41,921 nt of DNA. It comes from a virus. Where the stretch lies: positions 1-41,921 of the IMG/VR virus record IMGVR_UViG_3300032214_000609; one strand, given 5' to 3'. Made by a program: the position numbers and the translations under genes. This document shows positions 5,908 to 15,148 of the stretch, piece by piece. Numbering within the stretch: position 1 is the stretch's first letter; the number at the start of each line of letters is the position of its first letter. Under the pieces are notes generated by a model that saw only the letters and a program-made list of their open reading frames with translations, searched no databases and was not told the DNA's origin.

Positions 5908-6240
5908 ATGGCAATAAAAAAAACTACATATATAAACACAGAACTTGATTGGGCTGAGGAACAGTTATCAAGCTGGAAACAATACGTTGATGCAAATCCT
6001 TTACATGAGTTAGAGGATAGAATCAAATGGAAAGAAACTAAAGCTGGTGGTGCTATGCCTATGGTGATTGCATCTATTGAAGCTCAGGGGAAGTTTGTCC
6101 AAGAGACAATGAAAAACTACTTAGCTCTATTAGAGCAAGTGGAAAAACTACGTGAGAAAGAAGAAGCAAAGGTGGTGCCTGTAAGAGGTGGTGTTGAACT
6201 AGGAAGTATGGCAGAGGATTTCTTAAAGGGTAGAAAATAA
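5908..6240 (+). CDS. Candidate terminase small subunit (position only)
   Basis: This 110-aa protein is mainly helical, with a probable coiled coil from about residue 60 to 92 (MVIASIEAQGKFVQETMKNYLALLEQVEKLREKEE). Its stop overlaps the TerL start (TAATG), so the two are translated together. Small helical, oligomerising proteins just before TerL are often the small terminase subunit that recognises the packaging site. There is no clear helix-turn-helix at the N-terminus, and crAss-like TerS proteins are poorly defined. The assignment is by location and coiled coil alone. Confidence 0.45.
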   Translation: MAIKKTTYINTELDWAEEQLSSWKQYVDANPLHELEDRIKWKETKAGGAMPMVIASIEAQGKFVQETMKNYLALLEQVEKLREKEEAKVVPVRGGVELGSMAEDFLKGRK

Positions 6241-8267
6241 TGGATGGATTACAAAGCATTGACTATAAAGACTGGTTCATCAATCAGAAAAGAGTTCCTC
6301 AAAAAGACTCAGAGGAATACAGAGAGTTTTATGCTTTTCATAAACAACTGTGTATTGATGGTTGTACAATGGGAGGAGTTTATATTAACCCTTTTCTATA
6401 TTGGCATTTAAACTTCTGGAATACAGAGGTGGATGTTATCGATGACAGAGGAAGAATATCACAGAAATATGCCAATCCTTATCTACGTGATAATGAGTGG
6501 ATAATCACAAACGAAATAGATAGAGCACATAACGAAAAGAAAGGCCTAGTAATATTAGGCATTCGTCGTTTAGCTAAGTCAGTAATTGAGAGCTCTTACA
6601 TAGGTCATGGGGCCACGTTCGATGAGAACTCCCAGAACATTATTGCAGGACTGAATGCTCCCGATATAAAGCTTATCACAGATAAGATTGACAAAGGATT
6701 AAACTTCTTACCAGAAGCCTGGAGATGGCAGAGGGTAGAAGACAATTGGAAAAACCAAGTTACATTAGGGATCAAGACAAAAGCAGGAGAGAGAATCCCC
6801 TTTTCTCAGATCCTTATTCGTAACTTAGATGGTGGTAACAATGAAGAGGCTATTGCAGGTACAAAACCTAGAAGGCTTATTATTGATGAGATAGGTAAGG
6901 GTAACTTCTTACGTGGATTACAAGCTGCTACACCAGGATTCACTACACCATTTGGTTGGGGATGTTCGCCTATACTTACAGGTACAGGTGGAGATATGCA
7001 AAACTTCATGGACGCAAAGAGTCTTATGTTTGATGTGGCCAATTTCAACTTCTTAGAATACAATAGTGCTAAGGATGATCAAAGAATCCATGGACTATTT
7101 ATTTCTCATAAGTATAGAATGGAAGCTAAAGAAGATTCTACATTAGGTGCGTTCTTAGAACAACCAGCAGATTCAGAATTACATAATGTAAAAATGTTAG
7201 TCTCTAATTTAGAGATAGCAGATAAGATTACAAATGAAAACCTTGATAGATTAAAGAAAGCTGGTGATAGACTTGCTTATTTAAAAGAGAAGATGTATTA
7301 TCCACAAGAAGTGGATGACATATTCTTGAACGAGGATACAAATATATTTGATATTGAAGCAGCTAAACGTCAGAAATCCAGACTGTTAGCACAAGAGAGA
7401 ACAGGAACACCTGTTGTTTTATATGATGATGGAGATGGTGTGAAACATGAATTCACAGATAAGTTACCAATATCAAACTTCCCTCTTAATAATAGTGACA
7501 ATAAAGAAGCTCCTGTAGTGATATATGAGTTTCCTATATCAGATCCTCCATATGGATTGTATGTAGCAGGGATTGACCCTTATAGACAAGGAAAGTCTGC
7601 ATATTCAAGTTCGCTTGGATCTGTATACATATATAAACGTATGCATGCTATATCAGGAGAGAAGTATCAAGACATGTTTGTGGCCAGCTATTGTGCTAGA
7701 CCAGACAAGAAAGAAACATGGGAAGAACAAGCTAGATATTTAATTAAGTATTACAATGCTAGAGCTCTATGTGAGAATGACGAGATATCATTCATTGACT
7801 ACATGATAGCTAAAGGAGATGCTCATTACTTAGAGAAACAACCAGACTGGTTAAAAGAAATAGTTCCTAACACCACTGTTAGAAGAGATTATGGAATACA
7901 TAGATCTTCTGAGAAAATACGAGACTTCTTACATGGATGTCTTAAGAAATATTCAGAAGAAGTGGTACATACAGAGAAGGATGAGGATGGAAACATCAAG
8001 TCTGAAATAAAAGGTATGGCTAAAATATTTGATCCTGTTCTATTAGAGGAGATGATACAATATAATGAATCAGGCAACTTTGACCGTATCATTGCTGCAG
8101 AGCTTGCAATAGCTTTGGCAATGAAACTAGATCCCATTATGGGAAAAATAGGAGGAGAGGAAGATGGAAGAATGAAATCAATGTTCACTAAGAACAAAAA
8201 AAATACTCTGTTTACAGAAAGCAGATCAATGTTTAACACACCAAAGAAAAATAAATTGTTTAGATAA
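6240..8267 (+). CDS. terL: Terminase large subunit
   Basis: This 675-aa protein is the DNA-packaging motor ATPase and nuclease. The deviant Walker A is GIRRLAKS at about residues 107-114, with Arg in place of the usual Gly-rich loop as in other large terminases. Walker B with the catalytic Glu is RLIIDEIG at about 211-218. The C-terminal RNase H-like nuclease shows its three acidic positions: AGIDPYRQGK near 445, LCENDEISF near 512 and NFDRIIAAEL near 615. The length suits crAss-like TerL. Start and stop each share a base with the neighbouring genes, linking it to the candidate small subunit and portal. All key residues appear intact. Confidence 0.93.
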   Translation: MDGLQSIDYKDWFINQKRVPQKDSEEYREFYAFHKQLCIDGCTMGGVYINPFLYWHLNFWNTEVDVIDDRGRISQKYANPYLRDNEWIITNEIDRAHNEKKGLVILGIRRLAKSVIESSYIGHGATFDENSQNIIAGLNAPDIKLITDKIDKGLNFLPEAWRWQRVEDNWKNQVTLGIKTKAGERIPFSQILIRNLDGGNNEEAIAGTKPRRLIIDEIGKGNFLRGLQAATPGFTTPFGWGCSPILTGTGGDMQNFMDAKSLMFDVANFNFLEYNSAKDDQRIHGLFISHKYRMEAKEDSTLGAFLEQPADSELHNVKMLVSNLEIADKITNENLDRLKKAGDRLAYLKEKMYYPQEVDDIFLNEDTNIFDIEAAKRQKSRLLAQERTGTPVVLYDDGDGVKHEFTDKLPISNFPLNNSDNKEAPVVIYEFPISDPPYGLYVAGIDPYRQGKSAYSSSLGSVYIYKRMHAISGEKYQDMFVASYCARPDKKETWEEQARYLIKYYNARALCENDEISFIDYMIAKGDAHYLEKQPDWLKEIVPNTTVRRDYGIHRSSEKIRDFLHGCLKKYSEEVVHTEKDEDGNIKSEIKGMAKIFDPVLLEEMIQYNESGNFDRIIAAELAIALAMKLDPIMGKIGGEEDGRMKSMFTKNKKNTLFTESRSMFNTPKKNKLFR

Positions 8268-10852
8268 TGGCAATAATTAGATATACCAAAGACGCTACCA
8301 TTAGGTATGCATACTTAAACATCTTTCCTGATCAGTTCAAAACAGAAAAGGAAAAACAAGATGAAAGTTGGATTAAGAATACAATGGACTATTTCTCTAA
8401 TAAAGCATATGCTGAGTATGTGAAGAATAGAGACACATTCGTTAAGAATTATGATCTTATGAAAGGAATCTTACGTATGGAAGATTTCTATCAAGAACCA
8501 GAGGTGAGAAGCTTCACAGATGTATTAACATCTGATCTAGAACTTCCTGCTTATGTAAAGATGTATTCTATTATTACCACTCCTGTTAATGAATTAGTAG
8601 GAGAAATTTCTAAACGTCCTGATACATTTAGAGTGAAAGCTTTTGATGATGATAGTAAGGCAGAAGAGTTACAGTTTAAAACAGATGCATTACAACAATA
8701 TGTAATTAGTCAAGTTCAACAACAACTTGCTGAAAAAGCTGCTATTGCAGGAGAAGAAATTGAACCTGAGCAATTACAGCAAATGACAATGGAACAGGTT
8801 AAAGATCAGTTAGATAGCTATACATCTGTTGCTGAAAAATGGGCCAATCACGTTCTTACATGTCAAAAAGCTGAGTTTAATTTAAAAGAAAAATCTGAAG
8901 ATGCATTCAGAGACATGTTGATTTCTGCTAGAGAATTTTACCATATATATGAAGACAACTCAAAACTTGGTTTCAACATCGAAGTGGCTAACCCAAAGAA
9001 CACTTGGTTTCTTACCACTCCTGATAGAAAATGGATATCTGATCCCACAGGTAGAGCTCAAGGAGCCTATGCTGCTGGTACAGTACAAGTTATGGAGCTT
9101 TCGGAGATCATTGAAAGCATACCAGATCTTACAAAAGAGGAGATCGATCACTTACGTTCATCATTACAAGATTATGGATTAATTAATGTACGTGAATCAA
9201 ACTTAGGTAATCCAGATGCTATTCCTGGACAAGACTCTGTAATGTATGATACATTTGACCCATTAGTGTTACAAACACGTATGATCATTGAATCAGAAAT
9301 GAAAGAGAATAACGATGGATTAAAAGACTTTTTAGGACTTACTAATAACGTAAGTTCATTTGGATATAAATACGTTGTTGTACGCTCTTATTGGATCTCT
9401 AAAAGAAAGATAGGTAAGCTTATTTATATTGATGAGATGGGTAATGAGCAATCAATGTTAGTTGATGAAACTTACAAATCAGGAACTATTCCTACACAAC
9501 AATCATTAGAATGGGGATGGATTAATGAATGGTACCAAGGAACTAAGATTGGTCCAGACATCTATCACATTAAACCATTTAAGTTATTAAACTATTGTCC
9601 TATTATAGGTACAACATATGAGGTGAAGAACACAGAGGCTAAATCTCTTGTAGACTTAATGAAACCTTTCCAAGTCCTTTACAACGTATGTATGAACCAA
9701 TTGTACAAACTTCTAGAGAAAGAAGTAGGTAAGGTTCAACTTATGTCATTAAGACATATTCCTATTCCTAAAGATGGAGATGCACAAGATGCTCTTGACA
9801 TATGGGAAATGGAAGCACGTAATAGAGGTGTGGTATTTATTGATGACTCTCCAGAGAACTTAAAAGCTCCTAGTTCATTTAATCAATTTACAGCTCTTGA
9901 TCTTACACGTACATCAGAGATACAATCTAGATATACATTAGCACAACAATTAAAAGCTGAGTGTTGGGAACTTATAGGTATGTCTAGACAACGTATGGGT
10001 GAGGTTTCTGCTTCTGAAAGTGCTACAGGTACAAACACTGCTATGCAACAATCATATTCTCAAACAGAGCCTTTATTTATAGCACATGAGTATGTGATGG
10101 GACAACTATATCAAGCCATCATAGATGCTGCATTGTATGTAGAGAGTTCTAAACCACAGAGTACGCTTTCATACATTACAAATGAAGGAGAATCTGCATT
10201 TGTACAAGTGAATGGATCAGATCTTAAATTCCGTGACTTAAAAGTGTTTTTAACTAATAGACCTGAAGATACACAAATGTTCAATGAGCTTCGTGCATTG
10301 GCACAACCTTTGATGCAGAATGGTGGTTCATTATATGATGTCATAGAACTTTACAGTACTAAGTCTATGAGAGAAATGAAGAAAACATTCAAAGATCTTA
10401 GAGACCAACAGATTGCTCAACAACAACAAACTCAACAACTTGAACAACAAAAACTTGAACAACAAGGTCAAGTGGCCCAAGCTCAAATGCAACAAGCTGT
10501 TCAATTGGCACAAGAGCAACAAACTCATGATGATTATCAAAATCAACTTGATAGATTATCTAGAGAGAAAATTGCTATTATTCAAGCTACAGGATTTGGA
10601 AAAGTGGAAAGTGAAGATGTTAATGCTAATGCTGTTCCTGATGTACTAGAGGTTAGTAAGTTGAACCAAGAGCAAAATAAACTTACGAAAGACTATGGAC
10701 TAAAGATGGCTGATATTCAATCTAAGAATAAACAAGCTTCTGATAAAATGTCTATAGAAAAAGAAAAATTACAAGTGGCTAGAGAAAATATGGCAAATGA
10801 TTTAGCAGTGGCTAAAGAAAATGCCAAGGGCAGAAATAACAAAAAAGGTTAA
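8267..10852 (+). CDS. Portal protein
   Basis: The 861-aa product directly follows TerL (TAATG overlap), the normal place for the portal, the dodecameric ring through which DNA enters and leaves the capsid. The size and overall pattern fit crAss-like portals. An early segment, PVNELVGEISKRPDTFRV (about residues 106-123), is typical. Q-rich helical stretches occur at about 140-185 and, much more strongly, 710-760 (IAQQQQTQQLEQQKLEQQ). The last 100 residues are charged coiled coil, probably the barrel or crown inside the capsid. A hairpin and then a promoter separate it from the scaffold gene. Confidence 0.88.
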   Translation: MAIIRYTKDATIRYAYLNIFPDQFKTEKEKQDESWIKNTMDYFSNKAYAEYVKNRDTFVKNYDLMKGILRMEDFYQEPEVRSFTDVLTSDLELPAYVKMYSIITTPVNELVGEISKRPDTFRVKAFDDDSKAEELQFKTDALQQYVISQVQQQLAEKAAIAGEEIEPEQLQQMTMEQVKDQLDSYTSVAEKWANHVLTCQKAEFNLKEKSEDAFRDMLISAREFYHIYEDNSKLGFNIEVANPKNTWFLTTPDRKWISDPTGRAQGAYAAGTVQVMELSEIIESIPDLTKEEIDHLRSSLQDYGLINVRESNLGNPDAIPGQDSVMYDTFDPLVLQTRMIIESEMKENNDGLKDFLGLTNNVSSFGYKYVVVRSYWISKRKIGKLIYIDEMGNEQSMLVDETYKSGTIPTQQSLEWGWINEWYQGTKIGPDIYHIKPFKLLNYCPIIGTTYEVKNTEAKSLVDLMKPFQVLYNVCMNQLYKLLEKEVGKVQLMSLRHIPIPKDGDAQDALDIWEMEARNRGVVFIDDSPENLKAPSSFNQFTALDLTRTSEIQSRYTLAQQLKAECWELIGMSRQRMGEVSASESATGTNTAMQQSYSQTEPLFIAHEYVMGQLYQAIIDAALYVESSKPQSTLSYITNEGESAFVQVNGSDLKFRDLKVFLTNRPEDTQMFNELRALAQPLMQNGGSLYDVIELYSTKSMREMKKTFKDLRDQQIAQQQQTQQLEQQKLEQQGQVAQAQMQQAVQLAQEQQTHDDYQNQLDRLSREKIAIIQATGFGKVESEDVNANAVPDVLEVSKLNQEQNKLTKDYGLKMADIQSKNKQASDKMSIEKEKLQVARENMANDLAVAKENAKGRNNKKG

Positions 10853-10857
10853 AAAAC

Positions 10858-10877
10858 TTCTCCTCTTCGGAGGAGAA
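10858..10877. terminator. UUCG-capped hairpin after the portal gene
   Basis: A perfect 8-bp stem (TTCTCCTC/GAGGAGAA) closes a TTCG tetraloop, an exceptionally stable RNA hairpin, six bases after the portal stop. On the plus strand it is flanked by A-runs, not followed by U's, so it is not a classic terminator in the direction of transcription; it could protect the 3' end of an RNA. On the minus strand it is followed by GTTTTTT and would terminate antisense transcription. Confidence 0.5.
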
Positions 10878-10931
10878 AAAAACATTAATGCTATATTATC
10901 TAGAAAATTGGATTAGTTTGATTCATAACCC

Positions 10932-10962
10932 TTTGATATTAAATAGTGTTGTTATACTTTTA
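10932..10962 (+). promoter_or_regulatory. Bacteroidota-type promoter for the capsid genes
   Basis: TTTG (10932-10935), a 19-base spacer and TACTTTTA (10955-10962) match TTTG-N19-TAnnTTTG with one mismatch. Transcription would start near 10969, about 27 bases before the scaffold ATG. Confidence 0.7.
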
Positions 10963-10995
10963 CATTAAATAAACCAAACATAAATACAACTACAT

Positions 10996-12264
10996 ATGGC
11001 TGATAATTTAGAAACTATGGGTAACTTTAGTATCCAAGATACTATGGAAATGGGAATGGGTAACCAAGAACTATTAAATGACTTGTTTTCCCCTGAGACA
11101 GCATCTTCTAATCCTGATGATGTTCAACCTATTATTAAAGACGCAGAACCTGCAACTCCTCCTGCTAAACCAGCAGTACCAAAAGGTAAAGAGGTAACAC
11201 CAGTTGAGGATGATGCTGATGATAAAGAAAAAGGACAATCTCTAATATCAAATTTCTTAGGTGATAACACCAATGAAGAAGATGAAGATGAAGATGATGC
11301 ACCTGCTCCAGCAGCAAAAGCACCAGTTACTGATGCTACTGCAGATGATGATGCAGATGATGATGGTGCTCCTGAAGGAACACAATTCACTGCTCTTGCA
11401 AATGATCTTTATAAATTAGGAGTGTTCACGGATGATGATGGAAATCAAGAACCAGTAAGCACTGCAGAAGAATTTTTAGATAGATTCAATGCTGAAAAGA
11501 AAAAAGGTGCTGCTGAAATAGTTGAAAATTTCATAGGGCAATTTGGTGAAGATTACCAAGAAGCTTTTGATGCCATATTTGTAAAAGGAGTTAATCCAAA
11601 AGAATATTTTGGTACATATAACCAAGTTGTAAACTTTGCTGAGATGGATCTTTCTGATGAAGGTAATCAAGTGAGAATAATGAAACAAGCATTATCTGAT
11701 CAAGGGTTTGATCCAGAAGATGTAGAAACAGAAATCGAAAGATTAAAAAATTATGGTGACTTAGAGAATGTATCTGCTAAACACCACAAAGTTTTGGTTA
11801 AAAAAGAAGCTTCTAAGCTTCAACAAATGGAAGCTAATGCTGAACAAGAGTTGAAACAAAAGCAAGCTATTAAAAATCAATACATTACAAATGTTCAATC
11901 AATCTTACAAGATAAGATAAAGAATAAAGAGTTTGATGGTATTCCTATCAATCCAAAATTAGCAGGCGAACTACAAGACTTCTTATTAGTTGATAAGTGG
12001 AAAACTCCTTCAGGAGAAACTCTTACAGATTTTGATCGTGCTATTCTGGATATGAAAAGACCAGAGAATCATGAGATGAAAGTGAAGTTAGGACTTCTTA
12101 TGAAAATGTTAGAAAAAGATCCTACATTATCAACTATACAAAGAACAGGTGTGACTAAAAAGTCTAATCAACTGTTTGGAGAAGTTGCAAGACAAGTAGA
12201 GAAAGCTAAAACAACTGGATCTACTGGTACTGGTGGTGCTAATTCAAAATCATGGTTCTTATAA
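10996..12264 (+). CDS. Putative capsid scaffolding protein
   Basis: This 422-aa protein lies between portal and major capsid protein, where scaffolds are found. The first 130 residues are disordered and very acidic, with Pro/Ala linkers and runs such as NEEDEDEDDAPAP (about 94-106) and DADDDGAPEG. The middle and C-terminal parts are helical and charged, with a coiled-coil segment at about 265-300 (EASKLQQMEANAEQELKQKQ). A long acidic, helical, capsid-adjacent protein fits a scaffold that is removed during maturation. No protease was found nearby, so how it leaves is open. It has its own promoter, shared with the capsid gene. Confidence 0.65.
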   Translation: MADNLETMGNFSIQDTMEMGMGNQELLNDLFSPETASSNPDDVQPIIKDAEPATPPAKPAVPKGKEVTPVEDDADDKEKGQSLISNFLGDNTNEEDEDEDDAPAPAAKAPVTDATADDDADDDGAPEGTQFTALANDLYKLGVFTDDDGNQEPVSTAEEFLDRFNAEKKKGAAEIVENFIGQFGEDYQEAFDAIFVKGVNPKEYFGTYNQVVNFAEMDLSDEGNQVRIMKQALSDQGFDPEDVETEIERLKNYGDLENVSAKHHKVLVKKEASKLQQMEANAEQELKQKQAIKNQYITNVQSILQDKIKNKEFDGIPINPKLAGELQDFLLVDKWKTPSGETLTDFDRAILDMKRPENHEMKVKLGLLMKMLEKDPTLSTIQRTGVTKKSNQLFGEVARQVEKAKTTGSTGTGGANSKSWFL

Positions 12265-12300
12265 CAAAACAATAAATAATTAACAAAAAAACGAATAACA

Positions 12301-13863
12301 ATGGCAATTCAAACAATTCCTGGGTTAACTGGTTTTACTTATGCTCGTGTAGCGTCCATGGACAAACGTGCTGTAGGAAAACTAACTGACTCTAACCACT
12401 TAGAGAGTTTTCACTCTACTGAGCCTGCAGACTATGATAAAAAGATTATCTCTTTATATACTCAGAGCTCACTTTACAGTAATGACTTCTTAGACATGAT
12501 CAACAAAAGCACACCTTATTACATCGATAATAATAGTGATGCTTGGAAATGGCAAGTAGCAGTTCCTTACAAATTCCCAAAAATCATTGACATCCCTTCT
12601 TCTACACAAGACTTAATTGATCTTGGTAAGACAGGTATTGATGGACAAGAATTCTCTTTAGTATTAGATACTAATGAATTTTCTAAAAATGCTATCATCT
12701 CTGTAGGTACACGTCAATATGGTCCTAGATTCTATGTAATCAAAGATCCAGTGCCTTGGAATATGGGATTCTTGTACACATTTACATTAGTAACTGATAA
12801 CCCAGTTGTAGACTTTGTAAACCCTGTGTTTTTACAATATGGTGTTGAACTAGAATTAGTTGATGCTGCTATTGGTGAATTTGATCAAGACTTATTAGGT
12901 CTTCCAAGATTAGGTGAGCAAATCACTATGTTCGAATCTTTAGGTTCTGCATATGGATATGAGCACAAAATCACAGAATGGGCTGATGACAAAATGATGA
13001 GAGATGCTTCTGGTAAACCATTAGACATTTTAGTGTATGCTCCACAAAGACGTAACCAATTACCTTTAACTCGTAATGATGTTAAATGGGAACCGTTCAT
13101 CGAATTCTGGATGCGTAAATCAATGTTAGAATTAAAAGTTAAACGTATGATCTGGGCTAAACCAGGTACAGTTAAAACTAACGGTTCTAAACAAGAATTG
13201 AAAAGAACATCTGCTGGTGTATACCACAGAATGCGTAACAATGGAAACTTAGTACAATACAACAGAGGTGAATTCTCTGCTAACTTAATCCGTTCTGTAT
13301 TTGGAGATTTATTCTACAGACGTGTGGACGTTAAAGATAGAAGTGTTAAAATGTATACTAATGAAGCTGGATTCGATGTATTCCAACAAGCTTTGAAAAC
13401 AGATGCATTAAACTCTGGATTAACTTTCATGGCAGATTCTGGAAACAGATATATGCAAGGTGAAGGACAACACATCACTTACAACTTTGCATTTGATGCA
13501 ATGGTAACTCGTGAGACTGGACGTGTTGAATTAATCCACTTAAAAGAATTAGATTTACCACAATCTAACTTAGAATTTGGACAAAACAAAAAATCTACTC
13601 CAGTATTTATGGTGTTTGATGTTTCTCCAATGTCTGATGGATCAATGGTAAACAACATCCGTGAAGTACGTATGAAGGGTGCACCTTCTATGACTTGGGG
13701 TTATATTGATGGTACTCGTCACCACTTAGGTTTTGCTAAATCTCAAGGTATGAGTTCTGCTAATAAATTCCCAGGATACGAAATCTGGATGAAAGATAGA
13801 TGCGATGTATTTATTGAAGACCTTTCTAGAACTGTGTTGATCGAGGAAATGCCACAATTCTAA
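12301..13863 (+). CDS. Major capsid protein
   Basis: The 520-aa product matches my recollection of crAss-like major capsid proteins, which have an HK97-type fold. It starts MAIQTIPGLTGFTYARV; aromatic and beta-rich segments follow, with PYKFPKIIDIPSS near 89-101 and FVNPVFLQYGVELEL near 174-188. The C-terminus is EEMPQF. The length fits the family and there is no obvious extra domain. It begins 36 bases after the scaffold gene, behind an A-rich leader. A structured RNA segment and the tRNA follow it. Confidence 0.88.
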   Translation: MAIQTIPGLTGFTYARVASMDKRAVGKLTDSNHLESFHSTEPADYDKKIISLYTQSSLYSNDFLDMINKSTPYYIDNNSDAWKWQVAVPYKFPKIIDIPSSTQDLIDLGKTGIDGQEFSLVLDTNEFSKNAIISVGTRQYGPRFYVIKDPVPWNMGFLYTFTLVTDNPVVDFVNPVFLQYGVELELVDAAIGEFDQDLLGLPRLGEQITMFESLGSAYGYEHKITEWADDKMMRDASGKPLDILVYAPQRRNQLPLTRNDVKWEPFIEFWMRKSMLELKVKRMIWAKPGTVKTNGSKQELKRTSAGVYHRMRNNGNLVQYNRGEFSANLIRSVFGDLFYRRVDVKDRSVKMYTNEAGFDVFQQALKTDALNSGLTFMADSGNRYMQGEGQHITYNFAFDAMVTRETGRVELIHLKELDLPQSNLEFGQNKKSTPVFMVFDVSPMSDGSMVNNIREVRMKGAPSMTWGYIDGTRHHLGFAKSQGMSSANKFPGYEIWMKDRCDVFIEDLSRTVLIEEMPQF

Positions 13864-13874
13864 TAATAAAATCC

Positions 13875-14034
13875 GAGAAGATTCCCCTCAACTCCTCTCC
13901 CTCCTAAGAGGGGATGATTCTCAAACCTAGTGCCTAACTAAGCATTTGCCTTAGCACCTGCACTTTAAAATAGTAAATTAAGAGTGATGGATTGGGGTGT
14001 CCCTGGTCGCATATCCTTTCAATAGGAACACTCT
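13875..14034 (+). ncRNA. Structured RNA segment between capsid gene and tRNA
   Basis: This non-coding stretch contains three successive foldable elements. The first pairs 13875-13889 with 13908-13922 (7 bp TCCCCTC/GAGGGGA, a 3x3 internal loop, then 5 bp). The second pairs AGTGC 13929-13933 with GCACT 13960-13964 around an inner stem (13938-13943 with 13948-13954, one bulge). The third pairs AGAGTG 13981-13986 with CACTCT 14029-14034, enclosing TCCT/AGGA. None has a U tract. They may stabilise the capsid mRNA, guide tRNA processing or form a small RNA. No tRNA or known RNA family is recognised here. Confidence 0.4.
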
Positions 14035-14040
14035 GCAAAT

Positions 14041-14114
14041 CGTGTGGTAGAGCAGTTGGTTAGCTTGCTGGACTCATAATCCAGAGGTCGAAGGTTCGAG
14101 TCCTTCCCACGCAA
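14041..14114 (+). tRNA. tRNA-Met (CAU), initiator-like
   Basis: A full cloverleaf can be drawn. Acceptor stem 14041-14047 pairs with 14107-14113, D arm is 14050-14066, anticodon stem 14068-14072 pairs with 14080-14084, with loop CTCATAA and anticodon CAT at 14075-14077. T arm is GAAGG-TTCGAGT-CCTTC, and A is the discriminator at 14114. No CCA is encoded. The first pair is C1 x A72, unpaired, and the D stem has A11:U24; both are hallmarks of bacterial initiator tRNA. The anticodon stem has G29:C41 and G30:C40 but A31:U39, so only two of the three initiator G:C pairs are kept. Isoleucine tRNA with a modified CAU anticodon is a less likely alternative. Confidence 0.88.
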
Positions 14115-14147
14115 CTAAAATAAACCAAATTATTAAATAACTACATT

Positions 14148-15119
14148 ATGGGTAAAACAGGCAAAATTTCTACTATTAAAAGAGACTATTCAAATAGTGC
14201 TCAATTACAAACTATGGATAGTGGATTATCACAGAAAGGAATGACAAGAATCCCTGGAACAGGAGTATTCAAATATCCTTATAAAGAATTGGATGGAAAG
14301 TATAGAACAGGCTTAGATGAGACTGCTGCTTATATTAAAAGAATCCAAGATCCTTTAGAAAAAGAATTAGAAATTGAAAGAGTGAAAGCTCTTAGAATAA
14401 AACTTGAAAATGAAATAGGCGATATTGATTTAGGACCTCGTTCATCATTTTGGAATTATGGCTTATCATTATCAACAGATGACCAAACACACGTTCAGTC
14501 AGTTAAGTTATTAGATGGTGATAACTATTTTGATTTATCAGTTCCTTTTCAAGAAATAGCCTTTTCATGGTTGAGAGTACATCCAACTATTGCATCTTCA
14601 TACCAAGCTTGGGAAAGAGGAGAATATGCTGCAGATACACAATTCTACGTTGTAGATGATGAGATTGAAAATGCAGTGATCTTCAAGAAAAAACAATTGA
14701 TCAACAAAGCAATTGTTAAGTTTGATAGTATGACTCCTGAGAAGAAACGTAAAGTTGCAAGACTTTTAGGTCTTCCAGTATCAGAAGATTCAAAAGAAGA
14801 AGTGGTATACAACTTAGTAGATAATGTATTGAAACAAACAGAATTCAAGAATGGTAAGTATTCAGGATTGAATCCAGTTGAAGTGTTCAATAGATTTGCT
14901 GACATGAAAGAAGATTTACTCCATATTAAAGATTTAGTAAAACAAGCTGTAGCTCATTCAATATATAGAATCAAACCAAACGGTAAGGTTTATGAAGGTG
15001 AATATGAAATAGCTAAAGATGAAGAAGATTTAATTAGATTCTTAGCTGATGATGATAACCAAGATGAGTTATTAGTATTAGAAGGCAAATTAAAAACTAA
15101 AAAGCTAGCCTCGGTATAA
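14148..15119 (+). CDS. Conserved crAss-like structural protein, 323 aa
   Basis: The protein starts MGKTGKISTIKRDYSNSAQL and is soluble, with a disordered N-terminus, a helical part rich in Lys and Glu (about residues 55-90), a compact domain with SSFWNYGLSLSTDDQ (about 98-112), and an acidic C-terminus (AKDEEDLIRFLADDDNQDEL). The position right after the major capsid protein and tRNA, together with the general sequence, fits a conserved crAss-like virion or assembly protein, but I cannot name its role. Its stop codon lies in the loop of a hairpin. Confidence 0.55.
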   Translation: MGKTGKISTIKRDYSNSAQLQTMDSGLSQKGMTRIPGTGVFKYPYKELDGKYRTGLDETAAYIKRIQDPLEKELEIERVKALRIKLENEIGDIDLGPRSSFWNYGLSLSTDDQTHVQSVKLLDGDNYFDLSVPFQEIAFSWLRVHPTIASSYQAWERGEYAADTQFYVVDDEIENAVIFKKKQLINKAIVKFDSMTPEKKRKVARLLGLPVSEDSKEEVVYNLVDNVLKQTEFKNGKYSGLNPVEVFNRFADMKEDLLHIKDLVKQAVAHSIYRIKPNGKVYEGEYEIAKDEEDLIRFLADDDNQDELLVLEGKLKTKKLASV

Positions 15120-15129
15120 CCGAGGTTAG
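15105..15129 (+). terminator. Hairpin with stop codon in its loop
   Basis: A 10-bp stem (15105-15114 with 15120-15129, one G-U pair) closes a 5-base loop TATAA that contains the TAA stop of the 323-aa gene. It is followed by GTTTAAAATAT, only a weak U tract. The layout matches the minus-strand hairpin at 457-479. Confidence 0.5.
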
Positions 15130-15148
15130 GTTTAAAATATAAAAGAAT

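Noticed and set aside
12885-13262. 125-residue minus-strand frame inside the capsid gene
   Set aside because: It overlaps a confidently called major capsid protein and has no leader, neighbours or recognisable domain.
14002-14018. Promoter-like TATCCTTT before the tRNA
   Set aside because: The nearest TTG is only 17 bases upstream and the final G of TAnnTTTG is missing. It also lies within a predicted stem.
13929-14034. A second tRNA upstream of the tRNA-Met
   Set aside because: Some stems pair, but there is no seven-base acceptor stem, no anticodon arm and no proper TTCRANY T loop.
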